NCBI GenBank assembly: GCA_946803715.1
Contig: CAMPET010000162.1
Coordinates: 62,001 to 126,000, forward strand
Direction: 5' to 3'
Source of the DNA: Beroe ovata
Taxonomy: Eukaryota > Ctenophora > Nuda > Beroida > Beroidae
DNA length: 64,000 bases
Made by a program: the position numbers and the translations under genes. Position 1 is the first letter of the stretch; each line of letters begins with the position of its first letter. Positions 32,521-42,490 of this stretch are shown here, piece by piece. The notes below the pieces were generated by a model. The model was given only the letters and a program-made list of their open reading frames with translations. It was not told the origin of the DNA and searched no databases.

Positions 32521-32971
32521 CACCTGCATGGGAGACTGAGAGAGATAGAACCTTGTTAGAGATTGCTGTTATCATGCATATGTAGTGTTTCAACCCGTTC
32601 TCAAACATGAACCCCGCGGAAAGCAAAGGTTGTCACCATAAGATTTCCATACTACGTCTAGTCGAGCGAGTTGTTGTAACACACGTATGATCATGATAGG
32701 ATCCCTGTATCTGACCAATTACCCACTTACATCATACGCGATCATAGGTTATATCTCCAAATCTGTAATATATAGAACGTTATTATACTGACTGCCATAG
32801 CGACACCCATCATGTTAGAATAGAGATATGATCTGTCGAATATAATGGACTAAGCTGGGCACGAGCTGTATAATGACGAATGATGGTGATATATTGAATG
32901 TTATTTCAGAGATGGGTGCGAGGGACACTCTCCAGAGGGTCAAATCGACCAAATACATCCGACGGCTGTGA
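26792..32971 (+). CDS. Unidentified coiled-coil, basic protein (probable nuclear)
   Basis: Exon chain with matching phases: 26792-26887, 27076-27152, 27252-27367, 27475-27591, 27783-27898, 28018-28076 and 28159-28266. After a repeat-filled stretch it resumes at about 31241-31429, 31657-31741, about 31844-31940 and 32910-32971 (TGA). The first three exons form a Lys/Leu/Glu-rich helix typical of a coiled coil (EQTKLNQKLRILKKLEEYSW, QLKVEKRADLLGILPSLERR). Later exons are Lys/Arg-rich (KRSKKRTFP), then Thr/Ala/Glu-rich, then acidic. No family is recognised. The link across 28266-31241 is not phase-proven (exon 7 ends in phase 2; the open frame at 31241 needs phase 1), so an exon may be missing in the repeats. 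The start ATG is the first in frame; an upstream exon is possible. Confidence 0.45.
27877..29270. repeat. First copy of a duplicated block ending at the single N at 29271
   Basis: The sequence starting at 27877 (end of exon 5, then exons 6 and 7 and the intronic repeat) reappears from 29272. The exon 7 copies (28159-28266 and about 29572-29679) differ at 4 of 108 bases, three of them changing residues. The second copy follows an N directly, so haplotype joining is likely. Confidence 0.7.
28300..31170. repeat. Array of ~552-bp tandem units with inverted arms
   Basis: Units beginning with GCGAGATATGGCC-like sequence start near 28487, 29038, 29967, 30520 and 31073, each about 552 bp when complete. 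The part from about 28610 (GACTCCACACTTTTATACTTC) also occurs inverted at about 28336-28470 and 29800-29925, forming fold-back structures. A stop-free frame of 124-132 codons recurs in three units but carries many residue changes. It looks like a non-autonomous repeat or satellite, not a gene. Confidence 0.7.
31511..31559. repeat. Two-copy 21-bp direct repeat
   Basis: AAGGCTTAGGTAGGTATGCC is repeated back to back after the exon ending near 31429. Confidence 0.85.
32335..32516. repeat. CA microsatellite containing an assembly gap (32348-32455)
   Basis: CA repeats flank 108 unresolved bases. The gap is within an intron of the coiled-coil gene. Confidence 0.95.
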
Positions 32972-35745
32972 TGCGTCGTGCTCTGATCGCTCCCGAATCT
33001 GCTGCTTCTGATGCTAAAGTTACAAGTAAAGTTCCGTGTTATAGCTTAATCTGTGTATTCCGTGTGATTTAAGTTACTTCCTTCAGATACAAATGCTATT
33101 ACATTATTCAAGTACATAACTTTTGTCTTTGGTAATATTTTCTGCAGATCGCGAATAATATGGCTTCTTTAGATATACCGGAACGATTTAGTTAGATCCC
33201 AGAGATTGTAGGACATATAGTTTTTAGGAAAGCTTCCGATAAGAATTATTGCATATTATATTGCAAGGTTTAGAGTCTGGCTAAAACTGTGGAGGTCTGG
33301 TCGTGCACCTAACCAGTATGTTGTAGCTATTATTCGCCAACTTGTGCAAACACAAGTCACAAAATACTTACTATAACGAACGTGATAGGCGTCACGTTAT
33401 CCGTGATCATATCTTCATATCTAGCTCCCCTTTTCCTGCTCTATAGTTTTTCACTGATTCGGTTACCGAAGCTAGCTACAATCACAGAACACCATAACAA
33501 TGATATGCACAAAGTTACCAATTATAAATTGCATGGATGATTTCATACACACACACACACTGCTTGTTGCTTTCTCCAACGAAATATCGTATCTTGTGTA
33601 AAGTGTGATTCAGATGTGGATGAAAGTATTGTATGTTTGAAGTATGTTTGAGGTGCTTTCAATCTAGTTAAGTGCTTATTTTAATGTGTTTGTTTACTTA
33701 ATTTCAGAGAATTTATGATCCGATGCATTCCTATGTAGAACTGAGAGTCCATGTGCTTGATTTTCGATCCCGCGTGCCCGAAGTGTTTCCACAAAAACAC
33801 CAGTGATCTGTCAAGTGTCATGTGACATTCACGTAGTTATAACGATAAAAACTCGTCATAGAAACTTCTTCTTTGTGACACATACGGGGTGTGACCGATT
33901 ACTAGTATTCCTAATATTATGGATGCTGCCATATTTTATCATAAATATTATTGATATTGTTATGTTTGTATCGGAAGCATGCAGAATTGTGAGGAGAGAG
34001 AGGCTCAGGCTAACTGGATGGGAACTTCATCCTCAATTTGGTCTTCAATTAAGCAAGCACAAATTGCAATACGCGCGAGTATTATTACGATATGTCATTG
34101 GCTAGATGATATATCTCTCTGCAGCTATAGTATAGATCTGTAACTTGTTACTTTATGTTACCGCCGATACCTGATGATGTTACCGTCGCCTGATGTTACC
34201 TGATGTAACCGTTACTGTTATAAACAATCGTAATAATACCTCCTTTTATTTCTTTACCATATTTTTGTTTAAAATTTAGTTATCTATTATAAAGTTAGCA
34301 CTTAGCAGTTTTATTTCATTCTCAGTTTTCATTCCCAGTTTACGATCGATATCTTAATTTCAGTACCTGTATAAAGTCCATGCAATGCCCTAATGATACC
34401 CCACAAAAACACACATTGTCCATTGAATAGTTGAAATGCAACTTACACAATGTATGTGTGATATATTAATTATTCTGAACACGTTATATGCACGTCACGT
34501 GACACGCGCGCACATGACGTCATTTTGCACGTGGTGCGCGCATGACGTGCGCGTGACAACGATTGCACTGCTGCTCCGGCATGAAAGTGTGCTTGTCAAG
34601 GAAAAGTTCCCGTGACTTGTGACGATTATGCCTCCCATTAGTTTTACAGTAAGTACTTGTGAGTCACGTGTCACAATCACGTGTCACGTGCTCAATATCG
34701 CACACAACATGGCCTGCTTCTACACAGGGTGATCGGTAGTGCGAGCAATTTGTTAAGTCTGAGAGAAAGTGCTGTAAAAAGAGCGAGGCAGAAAGCTTGT
34801 TGTGCGTTATGCATTGTGTTATGACGGAGTTAAGAAAATATATCCTTGTGTTTTTGATAGCCTCGTTGTATCCTTCTGACCGCATTGATTTCCACTTGCT
34901 TTCAATCAAATTTGTGCATGTTTTATATTGTAATTTTTGAGATCAAGTCAGTTATTTTATCAAATGCAATCTCTTCGCAATTCGTCGCATGCACACTTTC
35001 TAATTCTACTTCTAGATTCAAATAGATTGGATAAAGTAACAAACTTTCTAGAAAGTATAAATTACAGGCGAATCTTTGAAGTCAGTACCTACCTATAAAA
35101 GTCATCAGTACCATGCACCCAATTTCACCTCATTCTTGCAGAGCATTCGTATTTCTGGCCCCTTTACAACGCAACTTTCCGCAGTTTCAATGAGCACATA
35201 ACCTATTGGCGGAGGAATAAAACATTGTTATGACGTTCACAAATTCTATCTCGTAATAATTCAGTAATATTCACCCTAGAAATAATGTGAGGTCAGGAGG
35301 TAGTAATATATTTTGTACTGTGCCCTAACAACGTGAAGAGTTGTATATTCCCCCCTGCCATCGTAGTTTGTTGTGTCACAACGGTAAACTTTTAGTAATC
35401 ATCCAATATATGTGAAGTTAAAGTTCATGATAATTTTGTGTGATTTTGTGACACACATAACCATGATAATCGCGGATGACGATACATTTTTCTCTGATTC
35501 GTGGTGATTCTCAGTGAGCCATCCACGGTTTTTAGACGATCTCTTGTGAATCTTATTCACTTTATCATCGTTTTACCCTCGTAGAATAATTCAGTTCTAC
35601 AATCCGACTCTAGTGTCTCATCATACTTGAGAATCAGTTATATATATAAGCCGGTAGTTCTCCCACAAAAGAAGATGTTCTCCCTCTTTTCACTTTTAAC
35701 CTGATAGTCCTCAGCAGGAACCCCTCCCCAATGAATTAACATGTG
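32972..35745. other. Intergenic region
   Basis: AT-rich DNA with no supported exon chain. An ORF at 33803-34105 encodes a hydrophobic stretch but has no other support. A CACGTG cluster lies at 34496-34690. Confidence 0.5.
34496..34690. promoter_or_regulatory. CACGTG cluster with CGCGCG tracts
   Basis: CACGTG hexamers at 34496, 34528, 34665, 34678 and 34685, with ACACGCGCGC and TGACGT/TGACGTCA-like sequences between them. This is probably a promoter or enhancer; the target gene is not obvious, the nearest coding start being at 35746. Confidence 0.5.
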
Positions 35746-37953
35746 ATGGGTAATGTTATTCAACCAATTGAGACCTCGAGCGCAGAGAACAACTCACACA
35801 ACGCACCTCTCAAACACAATGGACAAATTGTCCTCGCAGGTAAAAATTAAAATGAGAAAAACTCCAATTCGTGATCGCTTGATTCATTTTTCCCCTGAAT
35901 AATTAGCCTCTGATGTCATTCGTCAGTCTGACTATCATATCACTGATGACGTAGTTCATCTATTATGCATAAAATGACGTCATGGTTACTATGTGTGACG
36001 TCATTCCAATACCAGGTGAGGTGGTAGAGGACTTTACCAGTCCTCGTAGTGCTGGTACGAGGCAAAACTCCGGAGAGGAGAAGAGGGTTCGTTTCCAGAA
36101 TGTGGATAACGACCATCAGCAAAATGTTGTACAAGTTAAAACTAATGAGGTTAGGATCATATTCGTCATGATATTGGCTTTCATTGGTGTGATATTGGGT
36201 TTTCCGTTGTTGTCCGGTTTAGTGCCAGTCAGGATTGATCTGCTGGTTAATCGAAGTTCTGTATATACCTGCTCGAAACTTAGTTCGGTTTCATGGAGTT
36301 CTCAAAATTAAACTTTTTCGCGATAAAGAATTATTCTAAGAAGCATAATTCTTTAAAGTTTTGCATGAATAATGCCCGATTGCTGAGACATAATCTACTC
36401 TACATGCTTGTTAACAACAGTTTGTGTGTATGTGTGTGTGTCTGTGATTCTGTGTGTGTGTTTTCGTGATTGTGCGTGTGTGTTTGTGCGCTTTTACGCA
36501 TGTCTGTGTATGTGTTTGCATGTTATTAGCACTCTGGCTGAAACATATTGTCTCTCAGTTTGGCACACGTATTATAACAAGTGCGAATAATACTCAAGTT
36601 TACAAGTGAGGATGAGTTGAAACTTTCGTTGATAGCCATATGATTGGCCATTTTTAAGTTATTAACTAAGTGCGACGTTCAATAATTGTCTCGTGAGAAT
36701 TTTAAGTGATCTAATGTCTATCGAATGAATAAAGTGTGATCGTTATGCCGATTAAGTTTAATAAAGGCGAAAGTGAGCATGAAAATTAAGCTTTCTAGTT
36801 TTTCTGGGACCGTGGAGCAAGGAAAGCGTCAGTCCTTAGCCTACACTTGATGAATCAATTAATCGCTCAATTGCTCAATTATCCAATTATCAACCTCACA
36901 GAACAGGAGCTCAGCCAGTAGTAGTGGATATGAGAGTAAGAGTTGTTCCAGTATTGATAGTGACGGGGAAAATGCCAGGGAAGAATCCAAGTGAGTATCA
37001 CTCGATTTTATCCCGTTTTCCAATTTCCTCCAAAAACCACTATAAAAATGACCCCATATTTCAAACTATGTCTAACTATTCCCGAACCCCACAGCGATGC
37101 CATCTCGCCTCTGTACAGCTCTGCGATCAAGGAAATCCTGACTTGTGACGAGTGCGGAAGGAGGTTTGCCAAGTCAGGTCCCTACCTCACCCATATCAGA
37201 AGTCGAGTACACTCGGGGTGTAGTCCTCCGGAACCGAGTTCGGGAAATGCCGTCACTAAGCGGAGCGTACCTGTCGATATAAAGGAACACCCGAGTCCGA
37301 AATCCATAGCGAAAGCGCATGCTGACACCATCAGAAAGACGAAGTCTTACAATCAGGTGAGTGTTGTTTTGTGTTATGATTTGTTTTGAAGGAGGGACTC
37401 TTTGTGCAAAAAACTATAATCTGTGATGCACATTCATGATTTACCATACTGATCACTGATCAGTGATCACCACGATCTACGGCAAATGTTCCACGTCACC
37501 ACCGATCCTCTTCGCATCGACCCACTCCTTTTCACTACAGTCTCCACAACTTTGATCTCTCCTGAGTTCTCACATGCTCTTACCCACTTACTCACTTACT
37601 CTTGCCCACTAGACCCCCATTCCAGCTCCATATCTGCTCCAGTCCGCTCCATCTCAATTCATGATGAAGTTCATCTTGTCTTCACTCCACTTCATTCACT
37701 CCACTTCACTGCCCAATGAGATTCTCCCTGACCAGCGAGACTCTCCCCCCAGGAACGAGACCTCCTGTGGGTAGCCCCTGAGCGACTGAGACCCAAGTCA
37801 GCCCGGCCTGAACATCGCATCCTCGGTCCCCATGGCAACTCGTATCTCCACTGGCTGAGTCACTTGGAACGCCTCGATCAGTTGAGCGATGAGACGGAGG
37901 GCAGTGAGGCTACGGAAACTCCCCCTAGTACCGGCGAGAGCACACTTTGCTAG
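35746..37953 (+). CDS. RVRF-motif protein with a single C2H2 zinc finger (gene model ambiguous)
   Basis: Exons 35746-35839 (ATG, MGNVIQP start, a possible N-myristoylation signal) and 36016-36149 carry KRVRF, the classic RVxF docking motif for protein phosphatase 1. Using a weak donor at 36150 (GTTAGG) they join in frame to 36902-36990, 37095-37356 and 37753-37953 (TAG), about 252 residues. The 37095 exon has one C2H2 finger (CDECGRRF...H.....H). If the donor is not used, the 36016 exon reads on to a stop at 36311 through a hydrophobic segment (IIFVMILAFIGVILG), giving a 129-residue tail-anchored-like protein. The zinc-finger exons would then need another 5' end. Both forms could be isoforms. 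Confidence 0.5.
36418..36526. repeat. TG-rich low-complexity tract
   Basis: Interrupted TGTGTG runs in the intron or intergenic space between 36311 and 36902. Confidence 0.8.
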
Positions 37954-38790
37954 AATATGTGTGTGTGCGTGAGTTGGACTCTGCGAAGATTCGGTATCCC
38001 AATGCACTATTATGTCGATTGTCGAGGACAATTCTGGGAACGAGTGGGATGTTTTCACGGATTTCATTATCGCAGATCTGCTTCATCGATCGAAAACTTT
38101 GGTCTTGCTGGAATTTTTCCATGATTTGAGAGGACAGGTAGACGCATCTGTACTTTATCCCGAGTCCTAGTGAATGTACAGACATCTGTTACCATCTTTG
38201 TCCGTGACCGAGATGACAACAGCTTCGAGTTCGAGTTGCCATTTCAGATGGGATGTCAAGAGTAATCGTCTTGAATGCTGTGAACTGTGGGTGTGGAATG
38301 GAATTTGTCTCGACCTCGAACATCAAACGATTGCATCAGCCTTTTTTCTTAAAATTTTTCACGTTTTTCAAATAATCGAAATTGTTTGTGATTAGAAGTG
38401 TGTTAGTGAGAGTGTTAGAAGACCATTTGATACGTTTTAATTTTATTGTTTTTACCAATCATTCGTTCGAAATTGTCTAAAGTGATAAACCTGTCATCTG
38501 ATCATGATTGCCAATCAAGGGGTCGTTGATTGGTGATGGACCTATGAACGAGAATTCCAGTAGGTTCTCATACTCGCAGAACAATAGCGGGCATGGCAGT
38601 GGGGTTATTCGATCCTCATAGCACAATCCAAGCGTGGGTCACATTTCATCACCCTCCCCACATAGCAGTAACATGTCATGTGATCCCATCACACCCCTCC
38701 GCTGTAGTATGCGGAACGCCCACTTAACACTCCACGGTGTCAGATAACAAGAGGGTGTAGCTGTGTAAGTGGTGTCAAGCACGTTAAGTG
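37954..38790. other. Intergenic region upstream of the SIX gene
   Basis: 3' flank of the zinc-finger gene followed by the SIX promoter region. A GGTGTCA element lies about 20 bp before the TATA box. No exon is supported. Confidence 0.5.
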
Positions 38791-38791
38791 G

Positions 38792-38799
38792 TATATAAG
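38792..38799 (+). promoter_or_regulatory. TATA box of the SIX homeobox gene
   Basis: TATATAAG lies 79 bp before the ATG at 38878, a suitable distance for a short 5' leader. It is a match to the TATA consensus; the transcription start itself is not observed. Confidence 0.5.
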
Positions 38800-38877
38800 G
38801 TGAAATTCGTCAGATGAGGTATATCTCGTTCTATCATCATCATCAATACGAAAGCAACTCTTACGAAGCCAGTGACG

Positions 38878-39834
38878 ATGTTCGCCTACACATCTATTCC
38901 AGCTCCCATGGAGCTCCCCCCTATGCAACCACTCCAACTTCCCCTTTACACCCCACTCTACCAACTCCCCCTCCAAAACATGACACCCCATGTCATGTCC
39001 CCCCAGCTCCCCATCTGCTCTGAGCAGCAAATCCCTCCTCCTGTATCCAGTCCCATGCCTCCCCCTCAATACCCTCTTCCTCCCCAATACAAAGTGGAGG
39101 CTTCCAGTCCCTGCCCTATGAGCTATGCTCCACAGACCACCACCTACACCCACCCTCCTTCTTACAACTACCCCTCCATCATCCTACCCCAGAACTGTCT
39201 GCCTAGCCCGGCACCACAACAACCTGCCGTGTTTCACTTCCCCACTCCCCCTCCCACTCCCACCACTCTCCCTCCACTCCAATCCCTCCCACTCCTCCAT
39301 GCTCCCACCACCCCCGCCACTGACACCCTCCCCACTATGCTGTTTGCCAGACGACTCTTTGCCTCTCAGAGGTACACAGAGTTCCAGCAGTTTGTATCCA
39401 CCACAACGTTCCCCGAATCATGCCACCACGAGTTGAGGGATCTGTGGCTGGAGAGTGTCTACTCTTCCCACATCGACAAGACCGGCAAACAGCTCACCCC
39501 CATGATCCGCCACAGACTGAGGAAGCGACACCCCTACCCTCGCACCATCTGGAGTGGTGAACACACTACCTACAACGTGAAGCAGAGCAGTAGGGACCGA
39601 CTAGCGACATACTTCGCTCAGAACCCCTATCCTACAGCTGCCGAGAGGAGGGTCCTGGCCAAGGAGACGGGGATGGAGTACAAAAGTGTGACTCACTGGT
39701 TCAAGAACAGGAGATCCAGGAGCAAGGTTCCCGTGAACACGTCCGAGACCAGTGATGGGGTTTCCGATACATCATCTACTTCATCAGCTTCTGCCGAGCT
39801 GGCTCAGTTGACAGAGTCCCTGATCTATGGATGA
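38878..39834 (+). CDS. Divergent SIX-class homeobox transcription factor, intronless
   Basis: A single open frame of 318 residues. The first about 160 residues are Pro-rich low complexity. From about residue 165 it resembles the second half of the SIX domain (LFASQRYTEFQQFV, LRDLWLESVY, RHRLRKRHPYPRTIWSGE). It then continues into a SIX homeodomain (HTTYNVKQSSRDRL, NPYPTAAERRVLAKETGM, VTHWFKNRRSRSK) with Lys50 and Asn51 retained. The HTTY tetrapeptide is nearest the SIX1/2 and SIX4/5 types. The N-terminal half of the SIX domain is not recognisable. An ATG at 38814 is in another frame; 38878 is the first in-frame ATG. SIX proteins usually act in the nucleus with EYA cofactors. Confidence 0.85.
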   Translation: MFAYTSIPAPMELPPMQPLQLPLYTPLYQLPLQNMTPHVMSPQLPICSEQQIPPPVSSPMPPPQYPLPPQYKVEASSPCPMSYAPQTTTYTHPPSYNYPSIILPQNCLPSPAPQQPAVFHFPTPPPTPTTLPPLQSLPLLHAPTTPATDTLPTMLFARRLFASQRYTEFQQFVSTTTFPESCHHELRDLWLESVYSSHIDKTGKQLTPMIRHRLRKRHPYPRTIWSGEHTTYNVKQSSRDRLATYFAQNPYPTAAERRVLAKETGMEYKSVTHWFKNRRSRSKVPVNTSETSDGVSDTSSTSSASAELAQLTESLIYG

Positions 39835-40185
39835 TTTAGTTTTTCATAGTATTTGTTGTTATTTATTTATTTGATATTTATGCTTATTTAACATTCCATC
39901 GAAAACTCTTGTTATGATATAAGTCTTAAAAGAACATAATTCAGATACAAATTATAAATGGCATAAAATAGTAAAATACCCTCCAAAATTTATAGAAATT
40001 GTATTGTTACAAACTTATCCAAGGCAATTAAAACTTTTCAAAAAATAAAAAATACTTCAAAAGTCCGAATCCCTAGCCATGATAACCTTATAAGTGCCAC
40101 AATAAAGAGTTAGTCCGCTCCCTTCTTACTCACGTCTATAATTTTCTCCTTGCCAATTCTGCTTGCTTATCGGAAAGAATCTTTC

Positions 40186-40941
40186 TCATCCAGTCAGATT
40201 TAGATGTGGCAGCCTCGTGAACACCGCATGCGTGAGCAACTCCGAAGCCGTGGCCCGGTCGGCAGGTAGACTCTCCAAACACCGCTGAATCAAATCCTTG
40301 GTTGGTGGGGACACATGCTCAGGGATCTGGGGGCTCACAGACGCGGACGCGATCTTGTAGATCAACGCGAGGTGGTTCGTCAGATCACGTGCATTCCAAG
40401 GAGGTTTTCCCTCGAACATCTCTAGCATACAACAACCTATACTCCAGATATCACAGTGGCGACCGTAGTCCTCGCCTCTCAAAACCTCCGGCGCCATGAA
40501 GGCGACGGTACCGAGAAGCTCGCCTCGAAACTGCCCTGCCGGGGTTATACTGGCGTGAAGTTTGGCGGCAGTCCCGAAATCCCCGATACGGAGGCTCCGA
40601 CCAGTGCTGTCGATGAAACAGTTTGCTCCCTTCAAATCTCTGTGGAGGAACCGGTTCGTGTGGAGGTAGTCCACAGCAAGGACTATCTGTTGGGTGTAGT
40701 TGAGTGTGACCTTCTCGTTGAACGCTCCGAACTTGTCCAGCAGTGCAGAGATTGAGCCACCCGGCATCCACTCGACAAAGATGTTGAAGTGTCCATCCAG
40801 CTGTATGGCACCTGATACATCGAGAATCAAAATCATGGTTTGAGAAAAAGTGTATGCAGTTCTGGAAAACTATAGAACACAATACTCATAGTCATACTGG
40901 CCGGATATTGCCCCTGGCATGGCACGAAGGGGGGGGGGGGN

Positions 40942-41039
<98 letters not shown>

Positions 41040-42215
41040 AGAATGTAGAAATCCTCATAAAACGTGATCTTATCTCAGTTCTCACCAATGAGTCTGATGA
41101 TGTTGCGGTGAGAGAGTTGTCTCATCATGGAAATCTCCTCTCTGACAGTGTCGATCACCTCATTCTGCTCACTCTCAGTGTTACGGATGAAGGATACCTG
41201 TGGGATATGACAAGAATTTTTCGAAGGAATCTCCATGGCATTTCCAATTTTGGCTGGGCTCATTTAAAACTGTAGAAATGAACATATGTATGTTAAAGTA
41301 CGCTCTGAACTACCCTCTAAAACCCTTAGGTTCGAGTATGAAATGCTCATGTACCTGTTTGACACACATGAGTTGGCCCTGACTGAGGTCCCACGCACAG
41401 TAACACGTGCTACAACCACCGACCCCAATCTGCTGACCCCTCTTCCAGTGGACACCCTCTATGTACGACCCATTAGTCTGAGGGAGGTGTCATCAGGTCG
41501 ACCACAATAAGATAGTAGATGATGGAAAAATTCAACATTCGCACATGTTCTTTCAATATGTTCTTTCAATATGCTTTTTTCTAATTTCTAATTGAAACGA
41601 AACACGTCTTGTTCTATACTATACGCTGATATCGTTATGTCTTACCCCGCTAGGTGAGTAGAGAATCAGATCATCGGTTTCGCTGAACGCTGGTATATCT
41701 GGTAGAGGTGTTTGCCCTGGAGGACGGCAGAGGTAAGTACAGTTGCTATGGTGAGGTGTGGTGATATAAGGGGCCAGACGTGGGGTTTTGCGTTATAGAA
41801 TTCTGTTGTTACTTGTTTTCGTACGCCTCGAATAAACGCAAGTTCAAACCAGTTTTCTTATCCCAGGGTAAGTTACTCACCCAGGGACAAGTTTTTAGCT
41901 CTGGCAATGGCAAGTTCGTAGTCCTCGTCTGCTCGCAGATTTTTCTTCCCAGAGTTACCACTGCTGTTACTGCTAGTGTTACCTTCACTGCTCGGAACAG
42001 AATAATGTCAGTGAATCCTCATACTGGTGTCATGGCAACATGTCATTGTTGCTATAGCAACCTGACACTCACCTCGGACTAGGAGAGTTGCTGTGTTGGT
42101 TGAACTGCGGAGCAACATGATCATGGAACAGAGTCTCCATGGTGGGCAAACTCTGGGGCCGAGGAGAGCTCATCTTTCTCTTTCCTGCGTGAGTTTAGTT
42201 TGCTGCAACCGTGGA

Positions 42216-42247
<32 letters not shown>

Positions 42248-42448
42248 ACACACATACACATACACACACATTTCGTTCGTGTTTAGAATATATTATGTAG
42301 TTTTAACGAATAAATATAACTTGAAAACTGCGGATGACGTGTAAATGAGGAATGATAATCGCACAAAGACTCGACTAAGGAGACACAGCAGGTGCTTATT
42401 GAAGTGCTGATTGTTGGATAGAAAAATAATGTCAAGAAGGACNGTGTA

Positions 42449-42490
<42 letters not shown>

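Noticed and set aside
33803-34105. 100-codon ORF with a hydrophobic segment
   Set aside because: No in-frame splice partners, family match or promoter context; probably chance in AT-rich DNA.
40854-41275. Poly-Pro and poly-Gly ORFs
   Set aside because: Translations of the G/C homopolymer artefact.
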